A DNA stretch of 64,000 nucleotides from positions 1 through 64,000 of the forward strand of contig JAEOSL010000003.1 of the NCBI GenBank assembly GCA_016840385.1, read 5' to 3'. This document shows, piece after piece, positions 8,838-16,479 of the stretch. Positions within the stretch are counted from its first letter, which is position 1; each line of letters starts with the position of its first letter. Below the pieces are notes generated by a model. It was not told where the DNA came from, made no database searches, and saw only the letters and a list, made by a program, of their open reading frames with translations. Made by a program: the position numbers and the translations under genes. The DNA is from Candidatus Thorarchaeota archaeon. GTDB lineage: Archaea; Asgardarchaeota; Thorarchaeia; Thorarchaeales; Thorarchaeaceae.

Positions 8838-9449
8838 CTACCAAGGCCACGGGATTTTGTCACTAATAATATCCCAGAATTTGACAAATAGTGGAGTCAG
8901 CAAAATGACAGTTGGTATACCTATCGTCAGCAATGGGAGAAGCTGAAGCCCTATCGCAACAAGAACAGCAACTTGTTCCACAAATAGACCAACAACTGTT
9001 GTAATTAGAGCTGCAAAGATCAGGCCAATTACGGATAAAATCGACAATTTTGCAAGTGAACGACCACTAGTGAAATCGTAGCTTGGTAGACCTACAATAA
9101 GACCGAGAACTCCAAATGCAACACCATATAGGGAAAACGCTATGATTCCCCCAGACAAGTAGATACTTGCTAGTAGTTCACCGAAATAACCGACTAGAAA
9201 GCCAGCTAATGGTCCTCTGATTGCACCTACTGCGGCAACCAATGCCAAATCTGGAGCAAAGCCCAGAGCAAAGAAGCCTATAGCTAGAAAGGGCATCGGA
9301 ATTACTTCAGCACCCATATAGAGAACAGCACCAAATAGCACAGCTAAGAGCGTCCATATGATAGCGTTCGTGTTCTGTAGGTGTAGTTTGTCTTTCACTG
9401 ACTCGATGGGAGTAGTTTGAGTTTCGCTTGGTTCATTTTCTGACATCAA
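8838..9449 (-). CDS. ECF-transporter S-component-like membrane protein
   Basis: A 203-residue protein with a hydrophilic N-terminus (about 25 residues) and roughly six membrane helices. The segment LALVAAVGAIRGPLAGFLVGYFGELLAS followed by YGVAFGVLGLIVGL resembles the substrate-binding (S) subunits of energy-coupling factor vitamin transporters. No ECF A or T subunits are nearby, which is normal for group II systems with shared modules. Substrate unknown. It starts 9 bases after the stop of the secreted-protein gene upstream, so the two are probably co-transcribed. Confidence 0.6.
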   Translation of the reverse strand: MMSENEPSETQTTPIESVKDKLHLQNTNAIIWTLLAVLFGAVLYMGAEVIPMPFLAIGFFALGFAPDLALVAAVGAIRGPLAGFLVGYFGELLASIYLSGGIIAFSLYGVAFGVLGLIVGLPSYDFTSGRSLAKLSILSVIGLIFAALITTVVGLFVEQVAVLVAIGLQLLPLLTIGIPTVILLTPLFVKFWDIISDKIPWPW

Positions 9450-9458
9450 ATCATCTCC

Positions 9459-11069
9459 TCATTGTATCACTATGTTATACGAACCCGGACTCAGCGTGAG
9501 TGTGTAGTCGCTTCCATCCAGTACTAGTTGTTGTAGTACAACGCCTCCAGCATATGCTGTTGGAGCTGAACCAAAGTTGCTGAAAGTCAGTGTTGCGGCT
9601 TGGTCTACTTGGATGTTCAAAATGAATCCTCCCTTCACAGGATCCCATTCTGCTTGATACACCCAGATATTGTTGTCATCTGCTGCACTGATGAATGGAT
9701 AGTTCCAGAACTCTGTTGGACGTGCATCTGCAAGATCTCTGATGGTCACTGGAAATGTCCCCCATGTTCCAAGCCCAGTTGCAACTGGTTGAAGCATTGC
9801 ATATAGTGATGCGATTCCATCCTCATAGTGCATTGCTCTGCCATCTTCTGACCAGATTTGGTTACTAGGACCTAACCAAAAATTCCTGAGTCGTTCTACT
9901 GTTTGTGCGTCTCCTCTCTGGTTTGCCAGTGCCATCGTGAAGAAGCTCCCTAGTACTGTGTCTAGATCGGTGAAGCTTCCCGGTTGATTGTATGATCCTA
10001 GCATGTACATTTCACTACTTGAGATATCCCTACCAAACACCTCAATAAACCGCTCATAATCGTTGATTGTTTCGTTCTCCTGAGTATATTCTAGAAATGC
10101 CATAGCCCACGATGTATCATACGATGAAACAGCAGGTTCGTCACCCTGCATAATGGGTTTAGGGTAGTCATCAAGTGAATCATTAGAACCTAAATACGGA
10201 GATACAAGATCAGCGTAAGTGAAAAGATCATACTTGTCCTGCATCTGAGTATTAACATAGTTTAATCCATAGTTCCACATACCACTTTCCATATAGTTTG
10301 TATCGTAGATATTATCGAAGAGTTCTGTTGCAAAGATGGGAATACTGTTACAATGGACGAACACAATATATGGCTCACAGGGAATGAGTCCCACTCCCCA
10401 AATTCCTCCTTCTTTGGGATTGCCATAACCGTCAGTGGTCAATGAGGTATTCCAGTCATCAATGAACCAACTAATCTCACTTGCAAATTCACCAGTGTTG
10501 AAGCTACGTTCATAGAGTGCCATCATCAATGCATAGTGTCCCGTCCACATGATGTTGGCCGGTCCTCTGAACCCGCCAGTATAAAGATCTGATGAGTTGT
10601 TTGGATCAGGATAGTAATAATCATCCCAGTTTGTATTCACCCATTCCCAGTATTCAATCGAGTCGTTTCCGTACTCATCAATCGTTGTGTTCATCATCTT
10701 GATTAATGAATAAGCAACGTCTTGATAGAGCGAAGTACGGTATCCGGGTGTTGTTTCATAGAGCATAGACATTACGTAATCGGTGAAGGCTGCTAAATAG
10801 TGACGTCCGCCCCTGAATCCTTCAGAATACCAACCATCCCATGAGTTGTATGCACGGTCTGTTGTAATGGTATCAAAGTAGTTGAACATGCCAATCTGGT
10901 CTTTGTTCAGAGATTGGTAGTCAGCAAAGTTGAATGTAACTCCATCGATTGTCTGAACGCTCATTGTCGATGGCGGGGTTGGGAGATTTCCAAAAGTCAT
11001 TCCAGCAAAAACTATTGAGATGACTAGCACTGTTAGAACGAATTTATTTTGTTTTAAAATCTGGGACAT
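9459..11069 (-). CDS. Secreted linalool dehydratase/isomerase-like protein
   Basis: A 536-residue protein with an N-terminal signal or anchor segment (KFVLTVLVISIVFAGMTFG). The body resembles the alpha/alpha barrel of linalool dehydratase/isomerase: WTGHYALMMALYE with H178, and IPCEPYIVFVHCN with C231 and C240. The nine-residue C-to-C spacing equals that of the catalytic pair (C171/C180) of the bacterial enzyme, and GMFNYFDTITTD fits the N-terminal acidic segment. The last 90 residues form a beta-rich tail. The bacterial enzyme acts on monoterpene alcohols outside the cytoplasm; an archaeal substrate, perhaps isoprenoid, is only a guess. Many Asn-x-Ser/Thr sites suggest surface glycosylation. 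Confidence 0.6.
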   Translation of the reverse strand: MSQILKQNKFVLTVLVISIVFAGMTFGNLPTPPSTMSVQTIDGVTFNFADYQSLNKDQIGMFNYFDTITTDRAYNSWDGWYSEGFRGGRHYLAAFTDYVMSMLYETTPGYRTSLYQDVAYSLIKMMNTTIDEYGNDSIEYWEWVNTNWDDYYYPDPNNSSDLYTGGFRGPANIMWTGHYALMMALYERSFNTGEFASEISWFIDDWNTSLTTDGYGNPKEGGIWGVGLIPCEPYIVFVHCNSIPIFATELFDNIYDTNYMESGMWNYGLNYVNTQMQDKYDLFTYADLVSPYLGSNDSLDDYPKPIMQGDEPAVSSYDTSWAMAFLEYTQENETINDYERFIEVFGRDISSSEMYMLGSYNQPGSFTDLDTVLGSFFTMALANQRGDAQTVERLRNFWLGPSNQIWSEDGRAMHYEDGIASLYAMLQPVATGLGTWGTFPVTIRDLADARPTEFWNYPFISAADDNNIWVYQAEWDPVKGGFILNIQVDQAATLTFSNFGSAPTAYAGGVVLQQLVLDGSDYTLTLSPGSYNIVIQ

Positions 11070-11166
11070 CGATAATCACGTCGAGGAAATTGAGGATGAG
11101 TCTACTGAATGGTTAAACCGCACCATAAATAGTTTACAGAAATGTGGAAAATTAGTTATTTCGCAT

Positions 11167-11448
11167 CTAGCGACGTGCATCTATCATAAGAAACTCTTGA
11201 AATCTTTGCATAATTCTTCGAAGTTGTTCCTGGATCTCATTCTTCTCGTCTTCTCTCAGACTGAGGAGTTCCTGTAATTTCATATTTTCTGACAAAACAC
11301 TGATTGCAGACTCTAATTCCTTGCAGAAGAACCGTATCGCATATAGAGTAGGAACAGGGGTTGCTTGCGAGGTGCTCCCACTAAGGAAGATTACGGGGAG
11401 AGTTTCCTCTGAATCCATAGAGACTAGTTGGTCTTCCAAATTCATCAC
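11167..11448 (-). CDS. Small protein with C-terminal coiled coil
   Basis: A 93-residue reading frame. The first half (LPVIFLSGSTSQATPVPTLYAIRFFCKEL) is mixed; the second half (MKLQELLSLREDEKNEIQEQLRRIMQRF) is a strong amphipathic helix with coiled-coil character. No family recognised. It stands alone between the secreted protein gene and the hgcB-like gene with about 100 bases free on each side. Its reality rests on length and sensible composition only. Confidence 0.4.
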   Translation of the reverse strand: MMNLEDQLVSMDSEETLPVIFLSGSTSQATPVPTLYAIRFFCKELESAISVLSENMKLQELLSLREDEKNEIQEQLRRIMQRFQEFLMIDARR

Positions 11449-11554
11449 CTAGATATCAACTTGAGAATGATCATGAAACGGAGCATCTTTCTATCAGATT
11501 ATTGGAATCGGGGTTTATAATCCCGTATCAAAATATCAAAGATTGAGGTGTGAA

Positions 11555-11884
11555 TCATCCGCAACAAGAATTGCTCCCTGTTGATGAACAGTCACTGGGG
11601 TTGTCAGGTCCAACAACTGAGTCCTTGCCTTTTCCCTTCCGTCTTCCAGCTTCGTTCCAGATGCATCCACAACCGATGTTAGTGACGGTTATTGCATCTC
11701 CCAGACAGTTCTTCGCGCATGAGGTGCAATTTGTACAGTCTTCTGGTCTTGCGATGACCGCGGGACCATCAACTGGTAGCTCCCAGACATTAAACGGACA
11801 AACCTCAAGACACATACCACAACGATTGCAGCGAGCTGAGTCGTATCCTAAATCAAGTTTGATTTCTTGTGTAACTACTGTCAC
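11555..11884 (-). CDS. hgcB: HgcB-like dicluster ferredoxin
   Basis: A 109-residue ferredoxin with two 4Fe-4S motifs, C19/C22/C25/C29 (CNRCGMCLEVCP) and C50/C53/C56/C60 (CTNCTSCAKNC), then a lone cysteine pair at 72 and 74 (IGCGCIW), and a C-terminal SNSCCG with vicinal C107/C108. Two clusters plus an internal Cys plus a terminal CC pair is the HgcB plan; HgcB reduces the corrinoid of HgcA during mercury methylation and binds the metal at its cysteine tail. GTG start at 11884, 6 bases after the HgcA-like stop, so the two are one operon. The tail between 75 and 105 is longer and more basic than usual. Confidence 0.75.
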   Translation of the reverse strand: MTVVTQEIKLDLGYDSARCNRCGMCLEVCPFNVWELPVDGPAVIARPEDCTNCTSCAKNCLGDAITVTNIGCGCIWNEAGRRKGKGKDSVVGPDNPSDCSSTGSNSCCG

Positions 11885-11890
11885 TATGTA

Positions 11891-13621
11891 TCACCATCCT
11901 ATGATTACTACTAGCAGATTGAATGCTATTAGGAATACTGCACCTACTTTCAATGTCGATATCAAATAGGGATATTCCCTTCTTATTACCTTTGGATCAC
12001 TCACTGAAGTCATCCCCGACCAGTCCATGGTCAAAGATGTGGTGAGTATGAATTGAACAACCATCCATGTTATTAAAACAGTCCAGTGGACTTCCATGAT
12101 TACCATTATTAGGACTGCAAGAGGCACTGTTATAGCTGCAAGTCCAAGCCCTCGTCGCCAGAATGAGTTCCCCTTCGAGGGAAGAATGGGGAAAAATATC
12201 CCAAGAACCAATGCGTTGGCTGCGAGTGCAAACAAGAACTCACCAACAAGCAAGAGCGCTTGAAGAGAGAGTGGAAAGATTACAGCGTAAGCGATGGGGA
12301 TTGCCAAGGATAGCAAACCGATGAGTGTAATCACGCCCAGAAGAGCAGCAACCGGTTTGCCAAGGATAGCCGCAAAAAGAAATGGTACATGTGCGACAGT
12401 CTGTTCCATCCGCTCTCTTAGGTTGAAGGTGACTGTTGCCATTTCTCTTGGCTTGGGTTTTGGTTTTTTCAGCTCAAACCATTTAGAGAGGTCTTTGATC
12501 CTTACCGGACCATATTGAACTCTGAAACCGGTTCGCCTGCGAATATCTTTTGGACTCATTCCTGCAGCTGCGAGTTGTGGCAGAATCAGCTCTCTATGAT
12601 TCACTATCTCGGATAAACCAGTCAAACGTACCATTTGCACTACATCATCACTATCAAAATGGATTCCTCTCGCGGCGCACCAGACATTGATACCTGCTGT
12701 GTCACAAACAAGTACCCACGCATCGATGTCATCCTTGGCTATTGCTCTCATCACAGTATAGTACGTGAGCTCGTAATTAGCTGTCACTAATACAGGACTT
12801 TCTGGAGATGGATTCCCAGCTCTATAGAGGCCAGGTTTGATTGGCATTCCACGATAGCTCCCAGTGAGATGATTGTACCAGATTCTTGCCCTTGCGATAA
12901 CTCCAGAGAAAGGTTTGACTCGACTCTGATATTTCCGTAGGGATTCGCTGAACCTCTTCCTTCCAACCAGGTATGTTATTTCTGGACCATACTTTTCACT
13001 CTCATCAATGGTCATTCCTGCCTCCTCAATCATTCTGTCGAGGGATATAATGGGTGGCGGAAGTCGAATCTGTGCATTCTTCTCAGCCTGTTTTCTGTTC
13101 TTCCAGAATATTTTCCTATCTGATGATGATTCCGGGATGGATTCAGTAGCTAGTACGAGTTTACCATCCTCTGCTAACAGATCACACATGATCTTCAAAA
13201 TCAAATCACGTTGAACTGGTTTAAGCTCTGAAAGGAGAAAAGTGCTTACGATGAGATCGAACTTGTCATCAAGAGCAAGACTGGAAGATACCATTCCAGT
13301 TTCACTATGCATTCTCTCCCCGATAGTTAACACATTGGTATGAACAAAGTTCGGAGCTTTCTCTAGTGCTTCAGCATTCATCTTAGCTTGTGCTATCATA
13401 TCCTTGTTGGAGTCGACACCGACAACGTCAGCCCCTTTCTTTGATGCCTCAATTGCAAACTGACCAGGACCACATCCAAGATCCAGTACTTTCATTCCAG
13501 GATTGACAAGATTGAGAATGCGTTCTCTTATGCGACTGCTACGTCCTTCAAGTACATCATCGAACGCCTTTTCATAAGTTTCAGGAGATTTCTCAAGGGA
13601 TGCCATAAATGCAACTGCCAT
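11891..13621 (-). CDS. hgcA: Methyltransferase-HgcA fusion, corrinoid membrane protein
   Basis: A 576-residue fusion. Residues 1-225 are a class I SAM methyltransferase (VLDLGCGPG at 45-53, FDLIVSTFLLSEL at 121-133). Residues 255-380 match the corrinoid domain of HgcA: KPGLYRAGNPSPESPVLVTANYE, then the cap helix GINVWCAARG with N312 and C315, and VNHRELILPQL ... RRRTGFRVQYGPVRIKDL. Residues 410-576 hold about five membrane helices ending near TMDWSGMTS, as in HgcA. The canonical cap helix is N-V/I-W-C-A-A/G-G-K; here the Cys that ligates cobalt is kept but GK is replaced by RG. HgcA transfers methyl from corrinoid to Hg(II). The N-terminal methyltransferase is not part of the classical protein and might remethylate the corrinoid or act on a metal(loid) such as arsenic. 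It starts 3 bases after the ArsR stop. Confidence 0.8.
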   Translation of the reverse strand: MAVAFMASLEKSPETYEKAFDDVLEGRSSRIRERILNLVNPGMKVLDLGCGPGQFAIEASKKGADVVGVDSNKDMIAQAKMNAEALEKAPNFVHTNVLTIGERMHSETGMVSSSLALDDKFDLIVSTFLLSELKPVQRDLILKIMCDLLAEDGKLVLATESIPESSSDRKIFWKNRKQAEKNAQIRLPPPIISLDRMIEEAGMTIDESEKYGPEITYLVGRKRFSESLRKYQSRVKPFSGVIARARIWYNHLTGSYRGMPIKPGLYRAGNPSPESPVLVTANYELTYYTVMRAIAKDDIDAWVLVCDTAGINVWCAARGIHFDSDDVVQMVRLTGLSEIVNHRELILPQLAAAGMSPKDIRRRTGFRVQYGPVRIKDLSKWFELKKPKPKPREMATVTFNLRERMEQTVAHVPFLFAAILGKPVAALLGVITLIGLLSLAIPIAYAVIFPLSLQALLLVGEFLFALAANALVLGIFFPILPSKGNSFWRRGLGLAAITVPLAVLIMVIMEVHWTVLITWMVVQFILTTSLTMDWSGMTSVSDPKVIRREYPYLISTLKVGAVFLIAFNLLVVIIGW

Positions 13622-13624
13622 CGT

Positions 13625-14017
13625 CTATTCCTCCCTCATTAAATTGAGAAGGCGTACTATCGCTGCCTTCTTTTCAGATTTCAATGCATAGTAAGTCCAT
13701 CTCCCACGCCTCTCACTTAACAACCACCCTGCTTTCTTCATCTCTCGAAGATGATGAGACACTAATGGCTGACTTGGTTCATTTAGAGCTAATTGAACTT
13801 CGCAAACACATGCATCACCAAAAGTCATTAGGAAGAACATAATCCCGGTCCTTATTGCTGCAGTGATGACTTCAGGAACAATACCATAGAATACATCACG
13901 AAACTCCTCAATTGCCACGCACCTCTCATCATACGATGCTGAGCATTGTATCTTGTCAGGATACTTCTTATGATATTTTGCAAGTTTCTCTATTCGTACA
14001 ATATGGTCCTGAAACAT
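13625..14017 (-). CDS. arsR: ArsR/SmtB-family metalloregulator
   Basis: A 130-residue winged-helix repressor. The recognition region reads NEPSQPLVSHHLREMKKAGWLLSERRGRWTYYAL, typical of ArsR proteins. C70 and C72 lie in DACVCEV, the CxC metal(loid) site on the helix used by arsenic- or cadmium-sensing members; C25 and C33 in the N-terminal extension could complete a site. It is the first gene of the operon with the HgcA and HgcB homologues. A palindrome sits 9 bases upstream of its start, so it probably represses its own operon until a thiophilic metal or metalloid is bound. Confidence 0.85.
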   Translation of the reverse strand: MFQDHIVRIEKLAKYHKKYPDKIQCSASYDERCVAIEEFRDVFYGIVPEVITAAIRTGIMFFLMTFGDACVCEVQLALNEPSQPLVSHHLREMKKAGWLLSERRGRWTYYALKSEKKAAIVRLLNLMREE

Positions 14018-14025
14018 ACATTTTC

Positions 14026-14044
14026 ATATAAATCAGATTTATAT
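14026..14044. promoter_or_regulatory. Palindromic operator candidate for ArsR
   Basis: ATATAAATCAGATTTATAT is an inverted repeat with 9-bp arms around a single central base. It lies 9-27 bases upstream of the arsR start codon on the minus strand and includes TATA-like sequence, the place where a repressor would block TBP/TFB or the polymerase. Assignment to ArsR is inferred from position. Confidence 0.6.
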
Positions 14045-14171
14045 AAACAACCTGAACAAAGCAAATCATTGCTGAGTGTTTGGATGGTGAATCAGGAGGG
14101 GTTTTAACCACTCTTGATGATGAAATTTATCTATAGGACTAGTCAATAATCAAATGATGTGTGTGAGTCAA

Positions 14172-15146
14172 ATGATAAAGACAAGAGTAACTGAAATGCT
14201 GGGCTGTAAATATCCAATTATAGCAGGGGCCATGGCAAGAATTTCTAATCCCGAATTTGTCGCAGCAGTTAGTAATGCTGGTGCCTGTGCAGTATTAGCC
14301 AGTGCAAATTACAAAACCCCTGATGATCTGCGCGATGCAATCAAGAAAACGCAATCTCTTACAAATCAACCATTTGCAGTAAATATCAATTTGTTCCCCG
14401 CGTTGATGCCTCAAGACAAGCTAGAAGATTATGTGGATGCTACATTGGCAGAAGGCGTGAAAATCATTGAAACAAGCGGTCATAAAGCTCCAGAGGCTCT
14501 AGTTCCTAAATTCAAAGAAGGAGGCGCTATCTGGATTCACAAATGTGCTGGAGTAAGATACGCAATAAAGGGAGCATCCCTAGGTGCTGATATGGTAACA
14601 GTTGTTGGATATGAGAATGGTGGAGCTACTGGGAGATTGGATATTGGAACGATGGTAATGACTCCATCCGTTGTTGATGCTCTTGATGTTCCTGTAATTG
14701 CTGGGGGCGGAATAACAGATGGCAGAGGTATTGCTGCGATTTTGGCACTAGGTGCAGAAGGAGTAATTATGGGTACAAGGATGATGGCTACAAAAGAATG
14801 TCCCATTCATGACAATCTCAAACAGGCTTTCGTTGAAGCAACGGAAACTGATACAACTTTGGCTTTGCGTTCTGTTGATAATACTCATAGATTTTGGAAC
14901 AATAAGGCGGCACAGGAAGTAATTGAACTAGAAGCTAAAGACTCACCTCTATTCATTCTCATTCAAGCTGCCTCGGGAGACAAAGCACAAAAAATGTACA
15001 ATGAAGGAGATATTGATCTGGGTGTTGTAAGCTGCGGTCAAGGTGTAGGTTTGATCAAAGATGTACCAACTGCTAAGGAATTGTTGGATAGAATGATGGC
15101 TGAGGCTGAAGAAAGAATTTCAAGACTTAGCAAAATATCGAATTAA
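14172..15146 (+). CDS. Nitronate monooxygenase / 2-nitropropane dioxygenase family FMN protein
   Basis: A TIM-barrel FMN protein of about 325 residues: it opens MIKTRVTEMLGCKYPIIAGAM, shows the phosphate-binding strands DVPVIAGGGITDGRGIAAILALGAEGVIMGTRMM, and ends with GQGVGLIKDVPTAKELLDRM. Family members oxidise nitronates, but the homologous fold also includes enoyl reductases, so the substrate is open. I choose the ATG at 14172, where family similarity starts; ATGs at 14154 and 14157 lie in frame upstream. Two bases after its stop comes the first of four tRNA 3'-end-like fragments. Confidence 0.85.
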   Translation: MIKTRVTEMLGCKYPIIAGAMARISNPEFVAAVSNAGACAVLASANYKTPDDLRDAIKKTQSLTNQPFAVNINLFPALMPQDKLEDYVDATLAEGVKIIETSGHKAPEALVPKFKEGGAIWIHKCAGVRYAIKGASLGADMVTVVGYENGGATGRLDIGTMVMTPSVVDALDVPVIAGGGITDGRGIAAILALGAEGVIMGTRMMATKECPIHDNLKQAFVEATETDTTLALRSVDNTHRFWNNKAAQEVIELEAKDSPLFILIQAASGDKAQKMYNEGDIDLGVVSCGQGVGLIKDVPTAKELLDRMMAEAEERISRLSKISN

Positions 15147-15147
15147 A

Positions 15148-15168
15148 TGGCGGGCCAAGTGGGATTTG
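15148..15168 (-). repeat. tRNA 3'-end-like fragment, copy A (degenerate)
   Basis: Plus-strand TGGCGGGCCAAGTGGGATTT is the reverse complement of a tRNA T-stem, acceptor strand, discriminator G and CCA end. It lies 2 bases after the stop of the preceding gene. No 5' half of a tRNA lies beside it. The T-loop half (GAACC in copies B and D) is lost. Confidence 0.6.
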
Positions 15169-15226
15169 TTCGTTGCAGAGGCAGGTCTTATATTAGCCTC
15201 GTTCTTCTAAGCTAGGTGGTGGTAGT

Positions 15227-15460
15227 ATGAGTGGAGAAGATGCACATCTGCTAAAGAGAGCTCGTATATTTGCCTTGGGCATGTCAATTCTACTGTACTC
15301 AATTTACATTGTTGTTCTTTCAGCAGCATATGTCGTTGCAATTGACACAATGTATTTTGATCCCAACATGTACAACATAGGCGTAGCCTTAACGGGTGCG
15401 ATGGGAGGTTTCATTGGTAGTTTGTTGGTATTTTACGGATGGCATACTGAAGAAGAGTGA
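15227..15460 (+). CDS. Small two-helix membrane protein
   Basis: A 77-residue protein with two membrane segments (FALGMSILLYSIYIVVLSAAYVV at about 15-37 and MGGFIGSLLVFYGW near the C-terminus) joined by a short outside loop, and a charged end (HTEEE). No family recognised. It has its own short upstream region containing TCTTATATTAG, possibly a TATA element. It sits alone between tRNA-end fragments A and B, so it occupies a cassette-like unit of only about 0.3 kb. Confidence 0.55.
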   Translation: MSGEDAHLLKRARIFALGMSILLYSIYIVVLSAAYVVAIDTMYFDPNMYNIGVALTGAMGGFIGSLLVFYGWHTEEE

Positions 15461-15471
15461 TACAAAATAAA

Positions 15472-15496
15472 TGGCGGGCCAGGAGGGATTTGAACC
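15472..15496 (-). repeat. tRNA 3'-end-like fragment, copy B
   Basis: Plus strand TGGCGGGCCAGGAGGGATTT then GAACC. Read on the minus strand this is GG-TTCAAAT-CCCTC (3' part of the T arm), CTGGCCC (acceptor), G and CCA, a complete tRNA 3' end as in archaeal tRNA-Lys. The rest of a tRNA is absent. It follows the small membrane protein stop by 11 bases. Confidence 0.75.
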
Positions 15497-15561
15497 ATCG
15501 AAAGATATTAGAGCAAGATTCTTCATCGACGTGTGTTTGTGATAATTGAGAGGGAGTCTAA

Positions 15562-16386
15562 TTGTCCGAGAAAGAAAGCGATTATATAGGGAAGCACTCT
15601 GAAGAAGAAGTAATGCGACTTGAGATTCAAGCAGCAGCACTCAGTAAAATAATTGACCAAGAGATTGATGCGATGAACATCAAGTCGGGTATGGCAATCC
15701 TAGATGCTGGATGTGGCACGGGTGCTATCACTCGCAAGTTCGCACAGATAGTAAAACCAACAAAAGTAACCGCAGTTGACTTTGATCCAGTATTTCTTGA
15801 GCGCGCAAGAGCCATTGCTGTTGATGAGGGTATTGAAAATATTAGTTTTGATTCAGGAAACATTGACAATCTTGGGTATAAAGATGGGATGTTTGATTTG
15901 GTCTATTGTAGACTGGTACTAATGCATGTTCGAGATCCTGTGAAGACTGTAGAGGAACTCAAGAGGGTGACAAGGAAAGGAGGAAAAGTAGCCGTTTCTG
16001 ACCAAGATGACGGTGCAATGATTGCCAACCCCTTAATGCCAAAACTAATGGATCTCTGGAATAGGTATGGTCAATGGGCTAAGACACAGAGAATGGACCG
16101 CCGCATCGGAAGGCAGCTCTACTCTATTCTTTCACAGGCGGGACTGAAATCAGTCCGGATTTTTACATTTTCAATCCATAAGACGCAAGAGAATGCCGAG
16201 CAGTTGAGGATGTTTGCATCACTTCCAGCGGATATAATCGAAGTAGACAAGACCAAGCTTTTGGGACAGGGAGTCTTTACTGAAGAAGAGTATGATGTTG
16301 CCATGGAAGAATTAGAGAAGATGATGAATGAACCTGGTGCCTTTGCGATGACCACGTATTTCCTAGCAATTGGAGAAGTTCCGTAA
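15562..16386 (+). CDS. SAM-dependent methyltransferase, class I
   Basis: A 274-residue methyltransferase: AILDAGCGTGAITRKFAQI is the SAM-binding motif, VTAVDFDPVFLERARAIA the acidic strand, and DLVYCRLVLMHVRDPVKTVEELKRVTRKGGKVAVSDQD the post-motif region of the methyltransferase 11/25 group. Substrate unknown; small molecules or quinone-like rings are common for this group. It starts at TTG 15562, with a purine-rich GAGAGGGAG about ten bases upstream. It lies between tRNA-end fragments B and C. Confidence 0.8.
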   Translation: MSEKESDYIGKHSEEEVMRLEIQAAALSKIIDQEIDAMNIKSGMAILDAGCGTGAITRKFAQIVKPTKVTAVDFDPVFLERARAIAVDEGIENISFDSGNIDNLGYKDGMFDLVYCRLVLMHVRDPVKTVEELKRVTRKGGKVAVSDQDDGAMIANPLMPKLMDLWNRYGQWAKTQRMDRRIGRQLYSILSQAGLKSVRIFTFSIHKTQENAEQLRMFASLPADIIEVDKTKLLGQGVFTEEEYDVAMEELEKMMNEPGAFAMTTYFLAIGEVP

Positions 16387-16394
16387 AATCAGGA

Positions 16395-16417
16395 TGGCGG
16401 GCCAGGTGGGATTTGAA
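16395..16417 (-). repeat. tRNA 3'-end-like fragment, copy C
   Basis: Plus strand TGGCGGGCCAGGTGGGATTT then GAA, differing from copy B by one base over the shared part. It starts 8 bases after the stop of the methyltransferase gene and has the same orientation as the other three copies. Confidence 0.7.
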
Positions 16418-16479
16418 TAATAGTGAAATAAATATACTCGAAGGGATTCTATTTCAAGTGTCGATGGTTGGGAATAGAG

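Noticed and set aside
11509..11525. Short palindrome CGGGGTTTATAATCCCG upstream of the 93-residue gene
   Set aside because: It could be a promoter-associated site or the end of the hgcB transcript, but arms of 4 bp are too short to support a separate feature.
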